This document shows positions 42,967 to 52,718 of a stretch of 64,000 bases of DNA, piece after piece. Both the position numbers and the translations under genes were made by a program. The stretch's first letter is position 1; every line of letters starts with the position of its first letter. Source of the DNA: Tepidanaerobacter sp. EBM-38 (GTDB taxonomy: Bacteria; Bacillota; Thermosediminibacteria; Thermosediminibacterales; Tepidanaerobacteraceae); NCBI GenBank assembly GCA_001896545.1, contig MPOT01000054.1, positions 1 through 64,000 on the forward strand, in the 5' to 3' direction. The notes below the pieces were generated by a model. That model made no database searches. It worked only from the letters and a program-made list of their open reading frames with translations, and was not told the DNA's origin.

Positions 42967-43785
42967 TTATATTTCAGCTACCATATCGGTAATTATCTTA
43001 ATAAAATCTTCTTTCACCCTTTGTGAAGTCTCTACTACTTCTTGGTGTGAAAGCTTATTCTTCGATATACCCGCAGCCATGTTTGTAATACATGATATTC
43101 CAAAAACCTTTATGTCCATCTGGCGCGCAGCTATAACCTCAGGCACTGTTGACATGCCAACGGCATCGGCTCCAATAATGGAAAGCATTTTTATTTCTGC
43201 CGGGGTTTCATAGCTGGGACCTTTAAAAAAGGCATATACGCCTTCCTTATAAGGCACTTCGTTTTTTGTATATACTTCTTGAGCCTTAGCTATAAGCGTA
43301 CGATCATAGGCAAAAGTCATATCAAAAAATCTGGGGCCGAATTCTGGAATTTCTTCGCCAATAGCTGGGTTTTCCCCGGGGAAATTGATATGATCCTTTA
43401 TGACCATAAGATCGCCTGGCTCTAAAGAGGAATTTATTCCTCCGGAAGCATTTGTTACAAACAGCGTTTCGATTCCTAAAAGACCCATTACCCTAACACC
43501 CAAAACCACCTTGGATATGGGATATCCTTCATAAAAGTGAAACCTGCCCTGCATTACTGCAACTTCTTTTCCCGCCAATTTTCCAAAAATAAGGTTTCCA
43601 GCATGGCCTTTTACAGTCGATACGGGAAAGCCCGGAATTTCCGAATAAGGTATGATAACACTATCCTGTACTTCGTTGACTAGTTCCCCTAAACCACTGC
43701 CCAATACTATACCAATTTTTGGCGGTGTATCTATCTTTTTTTTAATGTAGTCTACTGCTTGGAGCACCTCTTTCAAATAAGACAT
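42967..43785 (-). CDS. punA: Purine nucleoside phosphorylase (trimeric type)
   Basis: A 272-residue PNP of the low-molecular-mass trimeric class. Motifs: IGIVLGSGLGELV (phosphate loop), STVKGHAGNLIFG, MQGRFHFYEGYP, FVTNASGGINSSLEPGDLMVIKDHIN, and the base-site PSYETPAEIKML with GADAVGMSTVPEVIAAR. It cleaves inosine or guanosine (and deoxy forms) with phosphate to the base and (deoxy)ribose 1-phosphate. The ATG at 43785 has GGAGG five bases upstream. It is the last gene of the operon, 155 bp after deoB, and works with DeoB, which isomerises the sugar phosphate. Confidence 0.95.
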   Translation of the reverse strand: MSYLKEVLQAVDYIKKKIDTPPKIGIVLGSGLGELVNEVQDSVIIPYSEIPGFPVSTVKGHAGNLIFGKLAGKEVAVMQGRFHFYEGYPISKVVLGVRVMGLLGIETLFVTNASGGINSSLEPGDLMVIKDHINFPGENPAIGEEIPEFGPRFFDMTFAYDRTLIAKAQEVYTKNEVPYKEGVYAFFKGPSYETPAEIKMLSIIGADAVGMSTVPEVIAARQMDIKVFGISCITNMAAGISKNKLSHQEVVETSQRVKEDFIKIITDMVAEI

Positions 43786-43940
43786 ATCAACCTCCATTCC
43801 GCTGCTACTGCTGGCAGCATAGATAGTAATGAAAGCAATTAATATTTCTGTAGATTAAATTAAATTTAAACTAAATCTTTAATTTAGTACGATTTTCTGC
43901 TTGATTCTATATTATTTTTTATGATATATTCCTCCGATTA

Positions 43941-45119
43941 TTATAAATTATAAGTTATAACTCGTTTAAAACTAATGCCGTTTCTTAGCTTTTCACATCC
44001 GAGAAAATCTGCTACGGTTTGGCCTATATCTGAAAAACAGGATAAAGTTTTAAGGTCTACACCCGGTTTGATTATATCACCGTAAACCAGTATCGGCACA
44101 TACTCCCTGGAGTGATCAGTGCTCTTGGTAGTCGGGTCACATCCGTGGTCGGCAGTAATTATAAGCACATCGTCCTTTTTAAGTTTTGTGAGTATTTCAG
44201 GCAGGCGCTTGTCAAAATCCTCCAAAGCTCGGGCATACCCTATAGCATCATTTCTATGCCCATAAAGCATGTCATAATCTACCAGGTTTGTAAAGATTAG
44301 ACCTTGCTTTAATTCATCCATAGCCATAAGGGTCTTATTTACGCCATCCATATTTCCATTTGTATGGATTGCCTTAGTTATACCCTGCCCCGCAAATATA
44401 TCCCATATTTTACCAACTCCTACAACTTCCATGCCTGTGGCAACAACCTTATCAAGCAGGGTTTCATGTGGAGGTTTTAGTGAAAAGTCGGCTCTGTTAT
44501 ATGTCCTTACATAATTTCCTGATTCTCCTATAAACGGGCGTGCTATAACCCTAGCCACCGCATGTTCTCCCTGAAGTATTTCCCGGGCAATTTTACACAT
44601 CTCATAGAGCTTTTCCAATGGGATCACTTCTTCATGTGCAGCTATCTGAAAGACCGAATCGGCCGATGTATATACAATTGGGTTTTTGGTCTTAACATGC
44701 TCATCGCCAAGTTCTTGTATTATTTCTGTGCCCGATGCCGGCTTGTTACCAAGAACCTTCGTACCTGTTCTTTTTTCAAACTCATTAATTATTTCAGCAG
44801 GAAAGCCGTTCGGATATACCGGAAATGGTCTGTCCATCACTACCCCTGCCAGTTCCCAATGTCCCGTAGTAGTATCCTTGCCGGGGGACTTTTCTGCTGC
44901 TTTACCATATGCACCCGCAGGTTGTTTAAGGGGTGGTACTCCCATCACATCGATAATATTGCCAATACCTAGTTTTTGCATGTTAGGCATATTAAGCCCG
45001 CCCACTGCTTTTGCCACATTACCTAAAGTATTGCTTCCTTCATCGCCGTATTTTGCCGCATCGGGCATTTCACCAACACCTACACTGTCCAGTACTATTA
45101 AGATAACTCTATTTATCAT
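43941..45119 (-). CDS. deoB: Phosphopentomutase
   Basis: A 392-residue DeoB of the alkaline-phosphatase superfamily, which converts (deoxy)ribose 1-phosphate to the 5-phosphate. The N-terminal metal motif is [15 protein letters not shown]. The phosphorylated Thr region is [16 protein letters not shown], and the C-terminal metal cluster is [14 protein letters not shown] plus [23 protein letters not shown] chose the ATG at 45119, nine bases after AAAGGG; an ATG three codons earlier abuts it. It begins 15 bp after pdp. Confidence 0.96.
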   Translation of the reverse strand: MINRVILIVLDSVGVGEMPDAAKYGDEGSNTLGNVAKAVGGLNMPNMQKLGIGNIIDVMGVPPLKQPAGAYGKAAEKSPGKDTTTGHWELAGVVMDRPFPVYPNGFPAEIINEFEKRTGTKVLGNKPASGTEIIQELGDEHVKTKNPIVYTSADSVFQIAAHEEVIPLEKLYEMCKIAREILQGEHAVARVIARPFIGESGNYVRTYNRADFSLKPPHETLLDKVVATGMEVVGVGKIWDIFAGQGITKAIHTNGNMDGVNKTLMAMDELKQGLIFTNLVDYDMLYGHRNDAIGYARALEDFDKRLPEILTKLKKDDVLIITADHGCDPTTKSTDHSREYVPILVYGDIIKPGVDLKTLSCFSDIGQTVADFLGCEKLRNGISFKRVITYNL

Positions 45120-45134
45120 AATGACCATCCCTTT

Positions 45135-46463
45135 TTAAAACTTTAAAACTTCATCCTTTGTAATTTTTGCCCAAATAACCTTTCTTTTTTCTATAGGGTC
45201 CAAGGTAAATTCAAAAGCTTTGCGTGTTTCATCGACCGCCCAGCTAAGTTTTGTTTCATCATTAGCTAAAATTTTGGCAAAAACTTCACCTTTTTTTACT
45301 TTATCCCCTACTTTTTTATATACCCAAATGCCCACTGCCGGATCTATAATATCATCCTTTTTCTGTCTGCCGGCACCAAGCTTCATGGCAGTAAGGCCTA
45401 AACGCACAGCATCGATCTTTTTTACATAGCCATCTTCTGCCGCAGCAACTTCTGATTCATACTTAGCCTTTGGCAGCAGTGAGTAATCTTGTATTACTCT
45501 AGAATCTCCTCCTTGGTTGCCTATGATTTCTTTAAATTTAGCCAGTGCTTTTCCTGTTTCAATACTATCTTTTAATTTTTGAACAGCTTTTATTTTGTCA
45601 CTTTCAATTTTTGCCAACAACATCATCTCTGAAGCAAATTCAAGGCAAAGCTCAAGAAGGTCTTCATGGCCTTTTCCCTTTAATACTTCTATCGCCTCTA
45701 CAACCTCTATGGCATTGCCGATTGCAAGACCTAAGGGCTGCTCCATATCTGTAATATATGCGACGGTTTCCCTGCCCGCAAGTTCCCCTATCTTCACCAT
45801 TAATTGCCCAAGCTCTTGAGCATCTTCAAAGGTCTTCATAAAAGCACCATTACCAAACTTCACATCTAAAATTATTTTATCGGCACCGCCTGCAATCTTT
45901 TTGCTCATTATAGAGCTTGCTATAAGCGGTATGGAATCCACTGTTGCCGTTACATCCCTTAAAGCATATAATATTTTGTCTGCCGGAACAAGGTTCTTCG
46001 ACTGGCCTGTTATCGCAGCACCGACCGTATTTACAGAATCTATAAAGGTTTTGGTATCAAGTTCGCAACAAAAGCCCGGAATTGATTCCAGTTTGTCGAC
46101 TGTTCCCCCGGTGTGTCCAAGGCCTCGCCCCGACATCTTGGCAACCTTTACACCCACAGACGATGCAAGTGGCAGCAAAACCAGCGTTGTAGTATCTGCA
46201 ATACCTCCGGTGGAATGTTTGTCAACCTTGATGCCATCGATAGAAGATAAATCTACTATCTCACCGGAATGAGCCATAGCCATGGTTAAATCAGTTGTTT
46301 CTTCTTCATCCATGCCCTTAAAATAAATAGCCATGAGTAAAGCTGAAATCTGATAATCCGGAATGCTTCCACCTACATAACCATCAATAATAAACTGTAT
46401 CTCGTCTTTAGAAAGCTTTAATCCCCGCTTTTTCTTTTCAATAATATCGGGAACAAAGAACAT
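45135..46463 (-). CDS. pdp: Pyrimidine-nucleoside phosphorylase
   Basis: A 442-residue member of the nucleoside phosphorylase II family. Motifs: the N-terminal helical part IIEKKKRGLKLSKDEIQFIIDGYV, the phosphate/substrate loop KHSTGGIADTTTLVLLPLASSVGVKVAKMSGRGLGHTGGTVDKLESIPGF (given here by its start, from about residue 82), and KIAGGADKIILDVKFGNGAFMKT. It cleaves uridine and thymidine (and deoxyuridine) with phosphate. It sits between cdd, which makes uridine from cytidine, and deoB, which takes the sugar phosphate. Confidence 0.96.
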   Translation of the reverse strand: MFFVPDIIEKKKRGLKLSKDEIQFIIDGYVGGSIPDYQISALLMAIYFKGMDEEETTDLTMAMAHSGEIVDLSSIDGIKVDKHSTGGIADTTTLVLLPLASSVGVKVAKMSGRGLGHTGGTVDKLESIPGFCCELDTKTFIDSVNTVGAAITGQSKNLVPADKILYALRDVTATVDSIPLIASSIMSKKIAGGADKIILDVKFGNGAFMKTFEDAQELGQLMVKIGELAGRETVAYITDMEQPLGLAIGNAIEVVEAIEVLKGKGHEDLLELCLEFASEMMLLAKIESDKIKAVQKLKDSIETGKALAKFKEIIGNQGGDSRVIQDYSLLPKAKYESEVAAAEDGYVKKIDAVRLGLTAMKLGAGRQKKDDIIDPAVGIWVYKKVGDKVKKGEVFAKILANDETKLSWAVDETRKAFEFTLDPIEKRKVIWAKITKDEVLKF

Positions 46464-46512
46464 ATAACCACCTACCTTTTATAGCAATATAGCAGCCAAA
46501 ATCCGACTTAAA

Positions 46513-46905
46513 CTACAGCTTAAATCCATATGGCAGTAACTCCTCTGCTGTCATTCTTTTAATTTTAGAGCCATCTTTGTTGGTAAGATACACGACAGCT
46601 TTGGGAGCAAGTTCTGATATAACCTGCCTACAGGCTCCGCAGGGAGAAACCGGCTCATCTACATTTGCAGCAACCGCTAAAGCCACAATATCTTTTTTCC
46701 CCTCCGAATAAGCTTTAAAAAGTGCTACTCTCTCAGCACATACAGTAAGTCCATATGATGCATTTTCAATATTGCATCCCAAAACTTCTTCTCCATCGGC
46801 GGTAACCGCACAAGCCCCCACCGGAAACTTAGAATAAGGGACATAAGCATTTTTCATAGCAGATAAAGCCTTCCTCACAAGCTCTTTCTCATCTAACGGT
46901 ATCAT
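46513..46905 (-). CDS. cdd: Cytidine deaminase
   Basis: A 130-residue tetrameric-type zinc deaminase. FPVGACAVTADGEEVLGCNIENASYGLTVCAERVALF includes the catalytic CAE motif, and PCGACRQVISEL supplies the other two Cys zinc ligands. It converts cytidine and deoxycytidine to uridine and deoxyuridine. I chose the ATG at 46905 (GAGG nine bases upstream) over one two codons earlier. It lies between the regulator gene and pdp. Confidence 0.96.
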   Translation of the reverse strand: MIPLDEKELVRKALSAMKNAYVPYSKFPVGACAVTADGEEVLGCNIENASYGLTVCAERVALFKAYSEGKKDIVALAVAANVDEPVSPCGACRQVISELAPKAVVYLTNKDGSKIKRMTAEELLPYGFKL

Positions 46906-46927
46906 AAGCATTCACCTCTAAATGTCG

Positions 46928-47647
46928 TTAAATTCGCTTCCTGACAATATAAAACCGAAACTTCTCAGGCGAAAAATAATTTGACGAGTAAAATATCGGA
47001 TTGTCTTTATCGTCATAGTGAAGCTGTTCCAAGAGCAAAGCCACATTTGACTTTGATTTCATCTTTAGCTTTTTATAGACATCGGCTACCTGTGCCTTTA
47101 CAGGTATTATATCCGATACGGCATATGATATATAAATACCTAAATCTTTATGCAGATACTTAAAGAGAGATTCCTCTTTAAACTCAAAATTTTTATGCAC
47201 GTATTTTTCCGGAATCCTGTCAATACAGAATAAAACCGGTTCTCCGTCAGCGGTTCTTACTCTCTCAATGCGGTATATCTTTTCATTTGGCAAAAGATTC
47301 AATATAGTTGCCTCGCGCTCGCTCGGCTGTGTTAGCGATACCTCTATATCCTTTGTGCCTGGCTTCATACCCTGTTTTTCGATGAGTTTTGTTATACTTA
47401 TCAACTCTTCCATACCGCTTTTTATGATAGGAGATTTGGCAACAAAGGTTCCAATGCCATGATATCGGTTTATCACGCCTTCATCTTCCAATATCCTAAA
47501 AGCTTCTCTTAGTGTAGCTCTGCTGACATTTAGCCGTTTAGCCATTTCGATTTCTGAAGGCAATTTTTCGCCTTGCAAAAGCTCACCTGTTCGTATCATT
47601 TCTTTTATTTTTTTTACGACTATTTCGTACCTAGGTGCAAAAGCCAT
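46928..47647 (-). CDS. GntR-family regulator, HutC/UTRA subfamily
   Basis: A 239-residue regulator. The N-terminal winged helix is EKLPSEIEMAKRLNVSRATLREAFRILEDEGVINRYHGIGTFVA (about residues 25-68). A UTRA ligand-binding domain follows, with RTADGEPVLFCIDRIPEKYV and the C-terminal NPIFYSSNYFSPEKFRFYIVRKR. It lies inside the nucleoside operon between the permease genes and cdd. Local control by a nucleoside or sugar phosphate is inferred. A tandem heptamer at the start of the operon is a candidate binding site. Confidence 0.92.
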   Translation of the reverse strand: MAFAPRYEIVVKKIKEMIRTGELLQGEKLPSEIEMAKRLNVSRATLREAFRILEDEGVINRYHGIGTFVAKSPIIKSGMEELISITKLIEKQGMKPGTKDIEVSLTQPSEREATILNLLPNEKIYRIERVRTADGEPVLFCIDRIPEKYVHKNFEFKEESLFKYLHKDLGIYISYAVSDIIPVKAQVADVYKKLKMKSKSNVALLLEQLHYDDKDNPIFYSSNYFSPEKFRFYIVRKRI

Positions 47648-47669
47648 ATACGCACTTCCTTATAAGACA

Positions 47670-47744
47670 CTAATAAATTATTTCCATGTAATCCATAAAT
47701 TCTCTAAATAGCTTTTTAACTCTGCCAGAATATTCATGCTTCAT
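47670..47744 (-). CDS. Possible 24-residue ORF after nupQ
   Basis: In the 105-bp gap between nupQ and gntR, AAGGAG lies right at the nupQ stop and is followed four bases later by an ATG that opens MKHEYSGRVKKLFREFMDYMEIIY and a stop. A second ATG in another frame (MNILAELKSYLENLWITWK) lies at better spacing. I do not recognise either; they may be chance ORFs or a coupling leader for gntR. Confidence 0.2.
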   Translation of the reverse strand: MKHEYSGRVKKLFREFMDYMEIIY

Positions 47745-47752
47745 CAATCTCC

Positions 47753-48667
47753 TTATCCAATACTGCGATCATAGGGTTCACCACTTGCCGCAGGAGGCGT
47801 AGCTTTCTTTACTATACCGGTTAAAACTGCCAATGTCAGCAAATATGGAATCATTTTTATAAACTGATATGGTATAATGCTGCCTTCACCGGCTCTTAAG
47901 CTTAAGGCCTCTGCAAAACCGAACAGCAGTGATGCCCATAATGTGCCCGTTGGTGTCCAGTTTCCAAATATCATGGCAGCCATGGCAATATATCCCTTAC
48001 CTTGTGTCATGCCTTCCACATACATGCCTGTATGCTCCATTGTAAGATATGCTCCTGCCATCCCTGCAAGCATGCCGCTTATAATAACACCGGCATATCT
48101 CATGGCAAATACATTTATCCCTAGGGTATCGGCGGCCAATGGGTTTTCCCCTACTGCGCGCAATCGCAAACCAAATACCGTATTATCGATGATGTATTTC
48201 GAAATCGGCACTAAAATCAATGCTGTTATTACAATAGGTGAAATATCAGTAAACAACAGTTTTAAAAAAGGTATATCTGACAGTATCGGAACGTCTATCG
48301 GGCTAAATCCCGATACATGATGGGATGTTGTGGCTTTGCCGAAAATTACTAAGCTTAAAAACCTAGAAGCACCATATGCCAAAATATTTAATGCGACACC
48401 ACTTACAACCTGATTTACGCCAAAAGTTACTGTCGTCACTGAGTGTATGAGCGCAAGAAACGCACCTGCCAGCATAGCAAAAAGTATCCCCACAAAAGGA
48501 CCATAAAAGTAAGCCCCAACGCTAGCCCAAAATGAACCTACAATCATCATTCCTTCAAGACCAATATTCACAATGCCTGATCTTTCGGTATAGACGGCAC
48601 CAATAGCCGTAAGTAATATAGGCACAGCCATCCTGAGGCTTGATGCTAAAAGTTCGGCTGTAAGCAT
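47753..48667 (-). CDS. nupQ: Nucleoside ABC transporter permease (NupQ-like)
   Basis: A 304-residue membrane protein of the BPD_transp_2/RbsC family with about eight to nine membrane segments. Typical features are YTERSGIVNIGLEGMMIVGSF near the N-terminus, VNQVVSGVALNILAYG and the loop GLRLRAVGENPLAADTLGINVFAMRY, which contacts the ATPase. It is the second permease of a BmpA-type nucleoside importer (NupNOPQ in Bacillus). The gene starts directly at the nupP stop. Confidence 0.92.
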   Translation of the reverse strand: MLTAELLASSLRMAVPILLTAIGAVYTERSGIVNIGLEGMMIVGSFWASVGAYFYGPFVGILFAMLAGAFLALIHSVTTVTFGVNQVVSGVALNILAYGASRFLSLVIFGKATTSHHVSGFSPIDVPILSDIPFLKLLFTDISPIVITALILVPISKYIIDNTVFGLRLRAVGENPLAADTLGINVFAMRYAGVIISGMLAGMAGAYLTMEHTGMYVEGMTQGKGYIAMAAMIFGNWTPTGTLWASLLFGFAEALSLRAGEGSIIPYQFIKMIPYLLTLAVLTGIVKKATPPAASGEPYDRSIG

Positions 48668-49786
48668 TTATGCCGCCTCCTTCTTTTCCAAACGTTTTAC
48701 ATAATCATTGATAATTTTAGTTATAACAACAATGAATATAATCATAAGTGACTGAAGAATTACAATGGTATCCATAGGCACCTTTAGGAGAGCCTGTATT
48801 CCTTCTGAGCCGCGTTTTAAAAACCCGAAAAGCATAGCTGATGCTATAATCCCGAAGGGATTATTTTGAGCTATCAATGCTACTGCTATACCGTCAAATC
48901 CATATCCTTGTGGAAAATCCATGTCCATGTATTTAAAATATCCTAAAAGGTCGGATAGTCCGACTAAACCCGCAACAGCTCCACTTAGTAAAAAACCTTT
49001 TAAATATACTATATCCGGCTTTATACCGGCGATTTTAGAAGCTTCGGGATTATGACCCACAGCTCGAAGTTCATAGCCAAAAGGAGTATATGAAACTAAA
49101 TAATATATCCCAACAGCCAGCAAGATACCTATAGGAAAGAACCAGTTAAGATATACGTGTTTAGGTAATTGTATGCCAAAAATAGACAAAAACCCGTGCA
49201 TCTTTGGGATAAGAGCACTTTCTGCAAGCTTAGGGGTTCTTACCAGTACACTGCCTAAACCTTCCACCAGTGACTGCTGTTTATCCTTGAACACGTCGGC
49301 AATGAGATAGTGTATTAGTGAATAAGCCACATAGTTGAGCATGATTGTACTTATTACTTCATGAACACCCCGCTTTACTTTAAGAAAAATGGGGATAAAA
49401 GACCATAGCATGCCTCCTGCTATACCTGCCATTATGACCAATGGCAGATGAATTGCGGCAGGAAGCCCTTTTAGCGAAAAACCTACCAGTGCGGCTAAAA
49501 AAGTCCCTATTAAATATTGTCCTTCAATACCTATATTGAAAAGACCCATTTTAAACCCTATAGACACAGCCAAGGCAGAAAATATCAAGGGTGTTGCATT
49601 AAAAAAAATAATAGCTATACTGTCAAGACGGCTAAAACTAAACTTAAACATAGTATAAAACACTTGAAGTGGGTTTTTATCAATAGCTAAGATAATCAGT
49701 GAACTGATAAGTGCTGCTAAAATCATAGCTATTACTGGAGCGGCTATCTTTAAAGCCAGTATTTTATAATTGCGGTCCCTTTTCAT
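48668..49786 (-). CDS. nupP: Nucleoside ABC transporter permease (NupP-like)
   Basis: A 372-residue permease, paralogous to nupQ, with about nine to ten membrane segments. Conserved segments: SIGFKMGLFNIGIEGQYLIGTFLAALVG, KRGVHEVISTIMLNYVAYSL and TPFGYELRAVGHNPEASKIAGI. With NupQ it forms the heterodimeric pore. It overlaps the stop of the ATPase gene by four bases. Confidence 0.93.
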   Translation of the reverse strand: MKRDRNYKILALKIAAPVIAMILAALISSLIILAIDKNPLQVFYTMFKFSFSRLDSIAIIFFNATPLIFSALAVSIGFKMGLFNIGIEGQYLIGTFLAALVGFSLKGLPAAIHLPLVIMAGIAGGMLWSFIPIFLKVKRGVHEVISTIMLNYVAYSLIHYLIADVFKDKQQSLVEGLGSVLVRTPKLAESALIPKMHGFLSIFGIQLPKHVYLNWFFPIGILLAVGIYYLVSYTPFGYELRAVGHNPEASKIAGIKPDIVYLKGFLLSGAVAGLVGLSDLLGYFKYMDMDFPQGYGFDGIAVALIAQNNPFGIIASAMLFGFLKRGSEGIQALLKVPMDTIVILQSLMIIFIVVITKIINDYVKRLEKKEAA

Positions 49787-51309
49787 GCACTTTCACCTGC
49801 TTTCCTATGTGCGCCTAACATGTATACTCCGATATCCTCTAAAGTTTTTTCCTCTGGTGCAAATTCAGCTACAATCTCACCGTCAAAAATTACACCGATT
49901 CTGTCCGAAAGTGATAAAACCTCTTCCAAATCAGCTGATATTAAAAGAATTGCTTTGCCTTCCTGACGTTTTTGCAAAAGCTGTCTGTGAACAAATTCCA
50001 TGGCACCTATATCCAAACCTCTTGTCGGCTGAGCAGCTAAAATGACTTCAGGTTCTTGAGAAAGTTCCCTGCTTAAAATAACCTTTTGCTGATTTCCGCC
50101 GGAAAGTCCCTCAATTTCTTGATGTATCGAACTTATCATTATAGAAAATTCCTTAACATTATTTAACGTAAATTCTTCAGCTTTCTTAATATTGATAAAC
50201 ATTCCCTTTTTAAATTTATCCTTCCTGTGGAAACCTAAGATACTGTTCTCCCAAACCTTCATAGGCAGCACTAAGCCTTGACGATGGCGGTCTTCCGGAA
50301 TGAATGCCACTCCTGAATCTCTTATCTGCTTTATTGATAAACCATGAATTGGCTTACCGCAAACCTTTATATCACCTTGATAATCTTGCCTAAGCCCGAT
50401 AACGGCTTCAGCCAATTCTTTTTGACCATTGCCTTCCACACCGACAATGCCATAAATTTCTCCACCGCATACTTCTAGTGAAACACCATTTAAGGAATTC
50501 TTCCCGCCATTACCCTTCATTACTATATTGTGCAGTGAAAGCTTTACATCGCTCTTTTCGGCCGCAGCTTTATCAAGTTTCATTAAAACAGGTTTCCCTA
50601 CCATCATTTTGGCCAATTCTTCTTTTGTCACCGAGTCTGCCGAAACAGTACCTACCGCCTTACCCCTTCGCAAAACCGTTATATTATCAGCTATATTAAG
50701 CACTTCATCAAGTTTATGACTGATAAAAATAATAGTTTTACCTTCCTCTTTTAACCTGCGTAAATTCACAAAAAGCTCATCGACTTCTTGTGGGGCCAAC
50801 ACTGCTGTTGGTTCATCCAATACTAGTATATCGGCACCTCTATACAATACCTTGATTATCTCCACTCGCTGAGCATGGCCTACTGAAATATCCTCTAGCT
50901 TCGCATCCAGGTCCAAGTTAAAGTTGTACAAGTCTAGAAGCTTTTTAATGGTTTGTCTACAAGTTTTTTTATCAATTGCAATACCTTTCTTCTTTTCGGC
51001 TCCAAGAATAATATTTTCCAAAACCGTAAAACGGTCGATTAGCATAAAATGTTGGTGCACCATACCTATCTTGAGTTCAATAGCCTTATTGGGTGAAGCG
51101 ATTTTTTCCTTTTTCCCAAAAATATAAATCTCACCTTCATCTGGTTGGTAAAGACCTGCCAAGATTTTCATCAGGGTGCTTTTGCCCGCACCATTTTCAC
51201 CCACAATGGCATGGATTTCACCCTTTTGTATTTGCAAATTTACTCGGTCATTTGCCACAATTCCGGGAAAGCGTTTGGTTATATTCTTTAAAACAACGGC
51301 TTCTTCCAA
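49783..51309 (-). CDS. nupO: Nucleoside ABC transporter ATPase (NupO-like), two ABC modules
   Basis: A 508-residue double ATPase, the usual architecture for sugar/nucleoside importers. The first module has GENGAGKST, signature ISVGHAQRVEI and ILVLDEPTAVLAPQE; the second has GVEGNGQKEL (a degenerate Walker A), signature LSGGNQQKVILSREL and VILAAQPTRGLDIGA. The first signature and second Walker A are the usual degenerate versions of this family. It follows bmpA after a stem-loop. Confidence 0.94.
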   Translation of the reverse strand: MEEAVVLKNITKRFPGIVANDRVNLQIQKGEIHAIVGENGAGKSTLMKILAGLYQPDEGEIYIFGKKEKIASPNKAIELKIGMVHQHFMLIDRFTVLENIILGAEKKKGIAIDKKTCRQTIKKLLDLYNFNLDLDAKLEDISVGHAQRVEIIKVLYRGADILVLDEPTAVLAPQEVDELFVNLRRLKEEGKTIIFISHKLDEVLNIADNITVLRRGKAVGTVSADSVTKEELAKMMVGKPVLMKLDKAAAEKSDVKLSLHNIVMKGNGGKNSLNGVSLEVCGGEIYGIVGVEGNGQKELAEAVIGLRQDYQGDIKVCGKPIHGLSIKQIRDSGVAFIPEDRHRQGLVLPMKVWENSILGFHRKDKFKKGMFINIKKAEEFTLNNVKEFSIMISSIHQEIEGLSGGNQQKVILSRELSQEPEVILAAQPTRGLDIGAMEFVHRQLLQKRQEGKAILLISADLEEVLSLSDRIGVIFDGEIVAEFAPEEKTLEDIGVYMLGAHRKAGESA

Positions 51310-51347
51310 AATTTCTCCCTCCCTTGGGGTTCTTTCAATAATAACAA

Positions 51348-51374
51348 CGGGGTGACCGAATAAGAGTCACCCCG
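51348..51374 (-). other. Stem-loop between bmpA and the ATPase gene
   Basis: CGGGGTGAC and GTCACCCCG form a perfect 9-bp stem with a nine-base loop, ten bases past the bmpA stop. There is no strong U-run on the minus strand, so partial termination or mRNA protection is likely. Confidence 0.6.
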
Positions 51375-51383
51375 CAGCATTGT

Positions 51384-52481
51384 TTACTTTAAAGTCTTCA
51401 AAAATTCTTCATATTCGTTTTTGTCCGCGGGTACCTTTATTTCGCCATTTACAACCTTTTCTTTAAGCTCTTCCAGTTTCGGTTGTATATCACTAATGAG
51501 ATCTTTATTAAAATCATTCACCGCGTAGCCTACGCCATCATCGTTAAGTCCAAACACTCTGTACCCACCTTCAAAGCGGCCTTCGACTAAATCCTTTATC
51601 GTTTCATACACTGAATTATCAACCCGCTTTAGCATGCTTGTCAGTATATAAGGCTTTTGCTCATCGGTTGCAGTCAAAGACTGATCCGAGTCTACGCCAA
51701 TAGCCAATACTTTATTGGCTGCCGCCGCCTCCAGCATGCCGACACCTGAAGCCCCTGAAGCATGGTAAATTACATCAACACCAGCTTTAATTTGTTTCAA
51801 TGCTAATTCCTTAGCTTTTACAGGATCTTTGAAAGCTTCGCCGGTAGTTCCTACATAGTCCGAAAAGGTTTCAATATCAGGATTTACATACTTTGCCCCT
51901 GCTAAATAACCATATTCAAACCGCTCAATAAGAGGTGATTTCATACCGCCGATGAAACCTACCTTGCCATTTTTTGATTTCAGTGCTGCCGCCGCACCAA
52001 CTAGGAAAGAACCTTCATGTTCTTTAAATAATAGGCATGAAATGTTAGAGCTACTATCAATGTCTTCCACAGCCCCATCAATGAGGCCGAATTTTACATC
52101 AGGGAATTCTTCGGCAACTTTTGCAATATGGTCTGTAAACATAAACCCGACACCAAAAATCAAGTCATAACCGTCCTCGGCCAAAAGCCTCAAAAGCTGC
52201 TCTCTGTCCTCACCACCACTTGAGGGTTCCAAATCAGTAACTTCTAAACCAAACTCCTGCTCTGCCCGCTTCAATCCGGCATAGGCACTATCATTAAATG
52301 AGAGATCACCGCGACCGCCAATATCATATACTAAACCGACTTTAATCTTCTTCTCTTCAGGCTTCTGCTCTTGCTGCTCTTTTTCATCTTTTTTCGGCTC
52401 AGCCTTTTGACCACAACCGGTCGTAAGACCTAAAACCAGCAGGATAACCAAGCTTAAAGCTAGTAACTTGCGAATCTTCAC
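51384..52481 (-). CDS. bmpA: BmpA/PnrA-type nucleoside-binding lipoprotein
   Basis: A 365-residue lipoprotein. The signal peptide ends in the lipobox GLTTGC (about residue 23), followed by a charged Lys/Glu/Gln linker to about residue 47. The BMP domain has LVYDIGGRGDLSFNDSAYAGL, FGVGFMFTDHIAKVAEEFPDVKFGLIDG, KVGFIGGMKSPLIERFEYGYLAGA and VDVIYHASGASGVGMLEAA. PnrA-like proteins bind purine or pyrimidine nucleosides. It is first in the operon with nupOPQ and the salvage enzymes, which supports nucleoside uptake. Confidence 0.94.
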   Translation of the reverse strand: MKIRKLLALSLVILLVLGLTTGCGQKAEPKKDEKEQQEQKPEEKKIKVGLVYDIGGRGDLSFNDSAYAGLKRAEQEFGLEVTDLEPSSGGEDREQLLRLLAEDGYDLIFGVGFMFTDHIAKVAEEFPDVKFGLIDGAVEDIDSSSNISCLLFKEHEGSFLVGAAAALKSKNGKVGFIGGMKSPLIERFEYGYLAGAKYVNPDIETFSDYVGTTGEAFKDPVKAKELALKQIKAGVDVIYHASGASGVGMLEAAAANKVLAIGVDSDQSLTATDEQKPYILTSMLKRVDNSVYETIKDLVEGRFEGGYRVFGLNDDGVGYAVNDFNKDLISDIQPKLEELKEKVVNGEIKVPADKNEYEEFLKTLK

Positions 52482-52575
52482 TCAAAATTCCCCCCGTAAT
52501 TTTTTGTAAATCCTTTATAAGTAAGTAGGCATCCATATTATGTAAATGACCATGCCCCCTTTCTTATATTAAAAG

Positions 52576-52624
52576 TCTGACATCTGACATTTATATTTTA
52601 ACAATTTTCAGTTGACTCTGTCAA
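52576..52624 (-). promoter_or_regulatory. Promoter and tandem-heptamer operator of the nucleoside operon
   Basis: Minus-strand TTGACA (52619-52624), an 18-bp spacer and TAAAAT (52595-52600). Just downstream, TGTCAGA occurs twice in tandem (52576-52589), at the expected transcription start. This is a plausible repressor site, possibly for the GntR protein of the operon. Confidence 0.65.
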
Positions 52625-52653
52625 GATATATTTTTCTTATTGATATCAAAATT

Positions 52654-52705
52654 AAAAAGCGTTTCGCTTATTTACATTTACATGATGAGCGAAACGCCAT
52701 TTTTA
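52654..52705 (-). terminator. Terminator of the liv operon
   Basis: GCGTTTCGCT and AGCGAAACGC form a perfect 10-bp stem; the minus strand continues with UUUUUAAUUUU. It lies just past the livF stop and before the nucleoside promoter. Confidence 0.92.
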
Positions 52706-52718
52706 AGTATTTATCATT

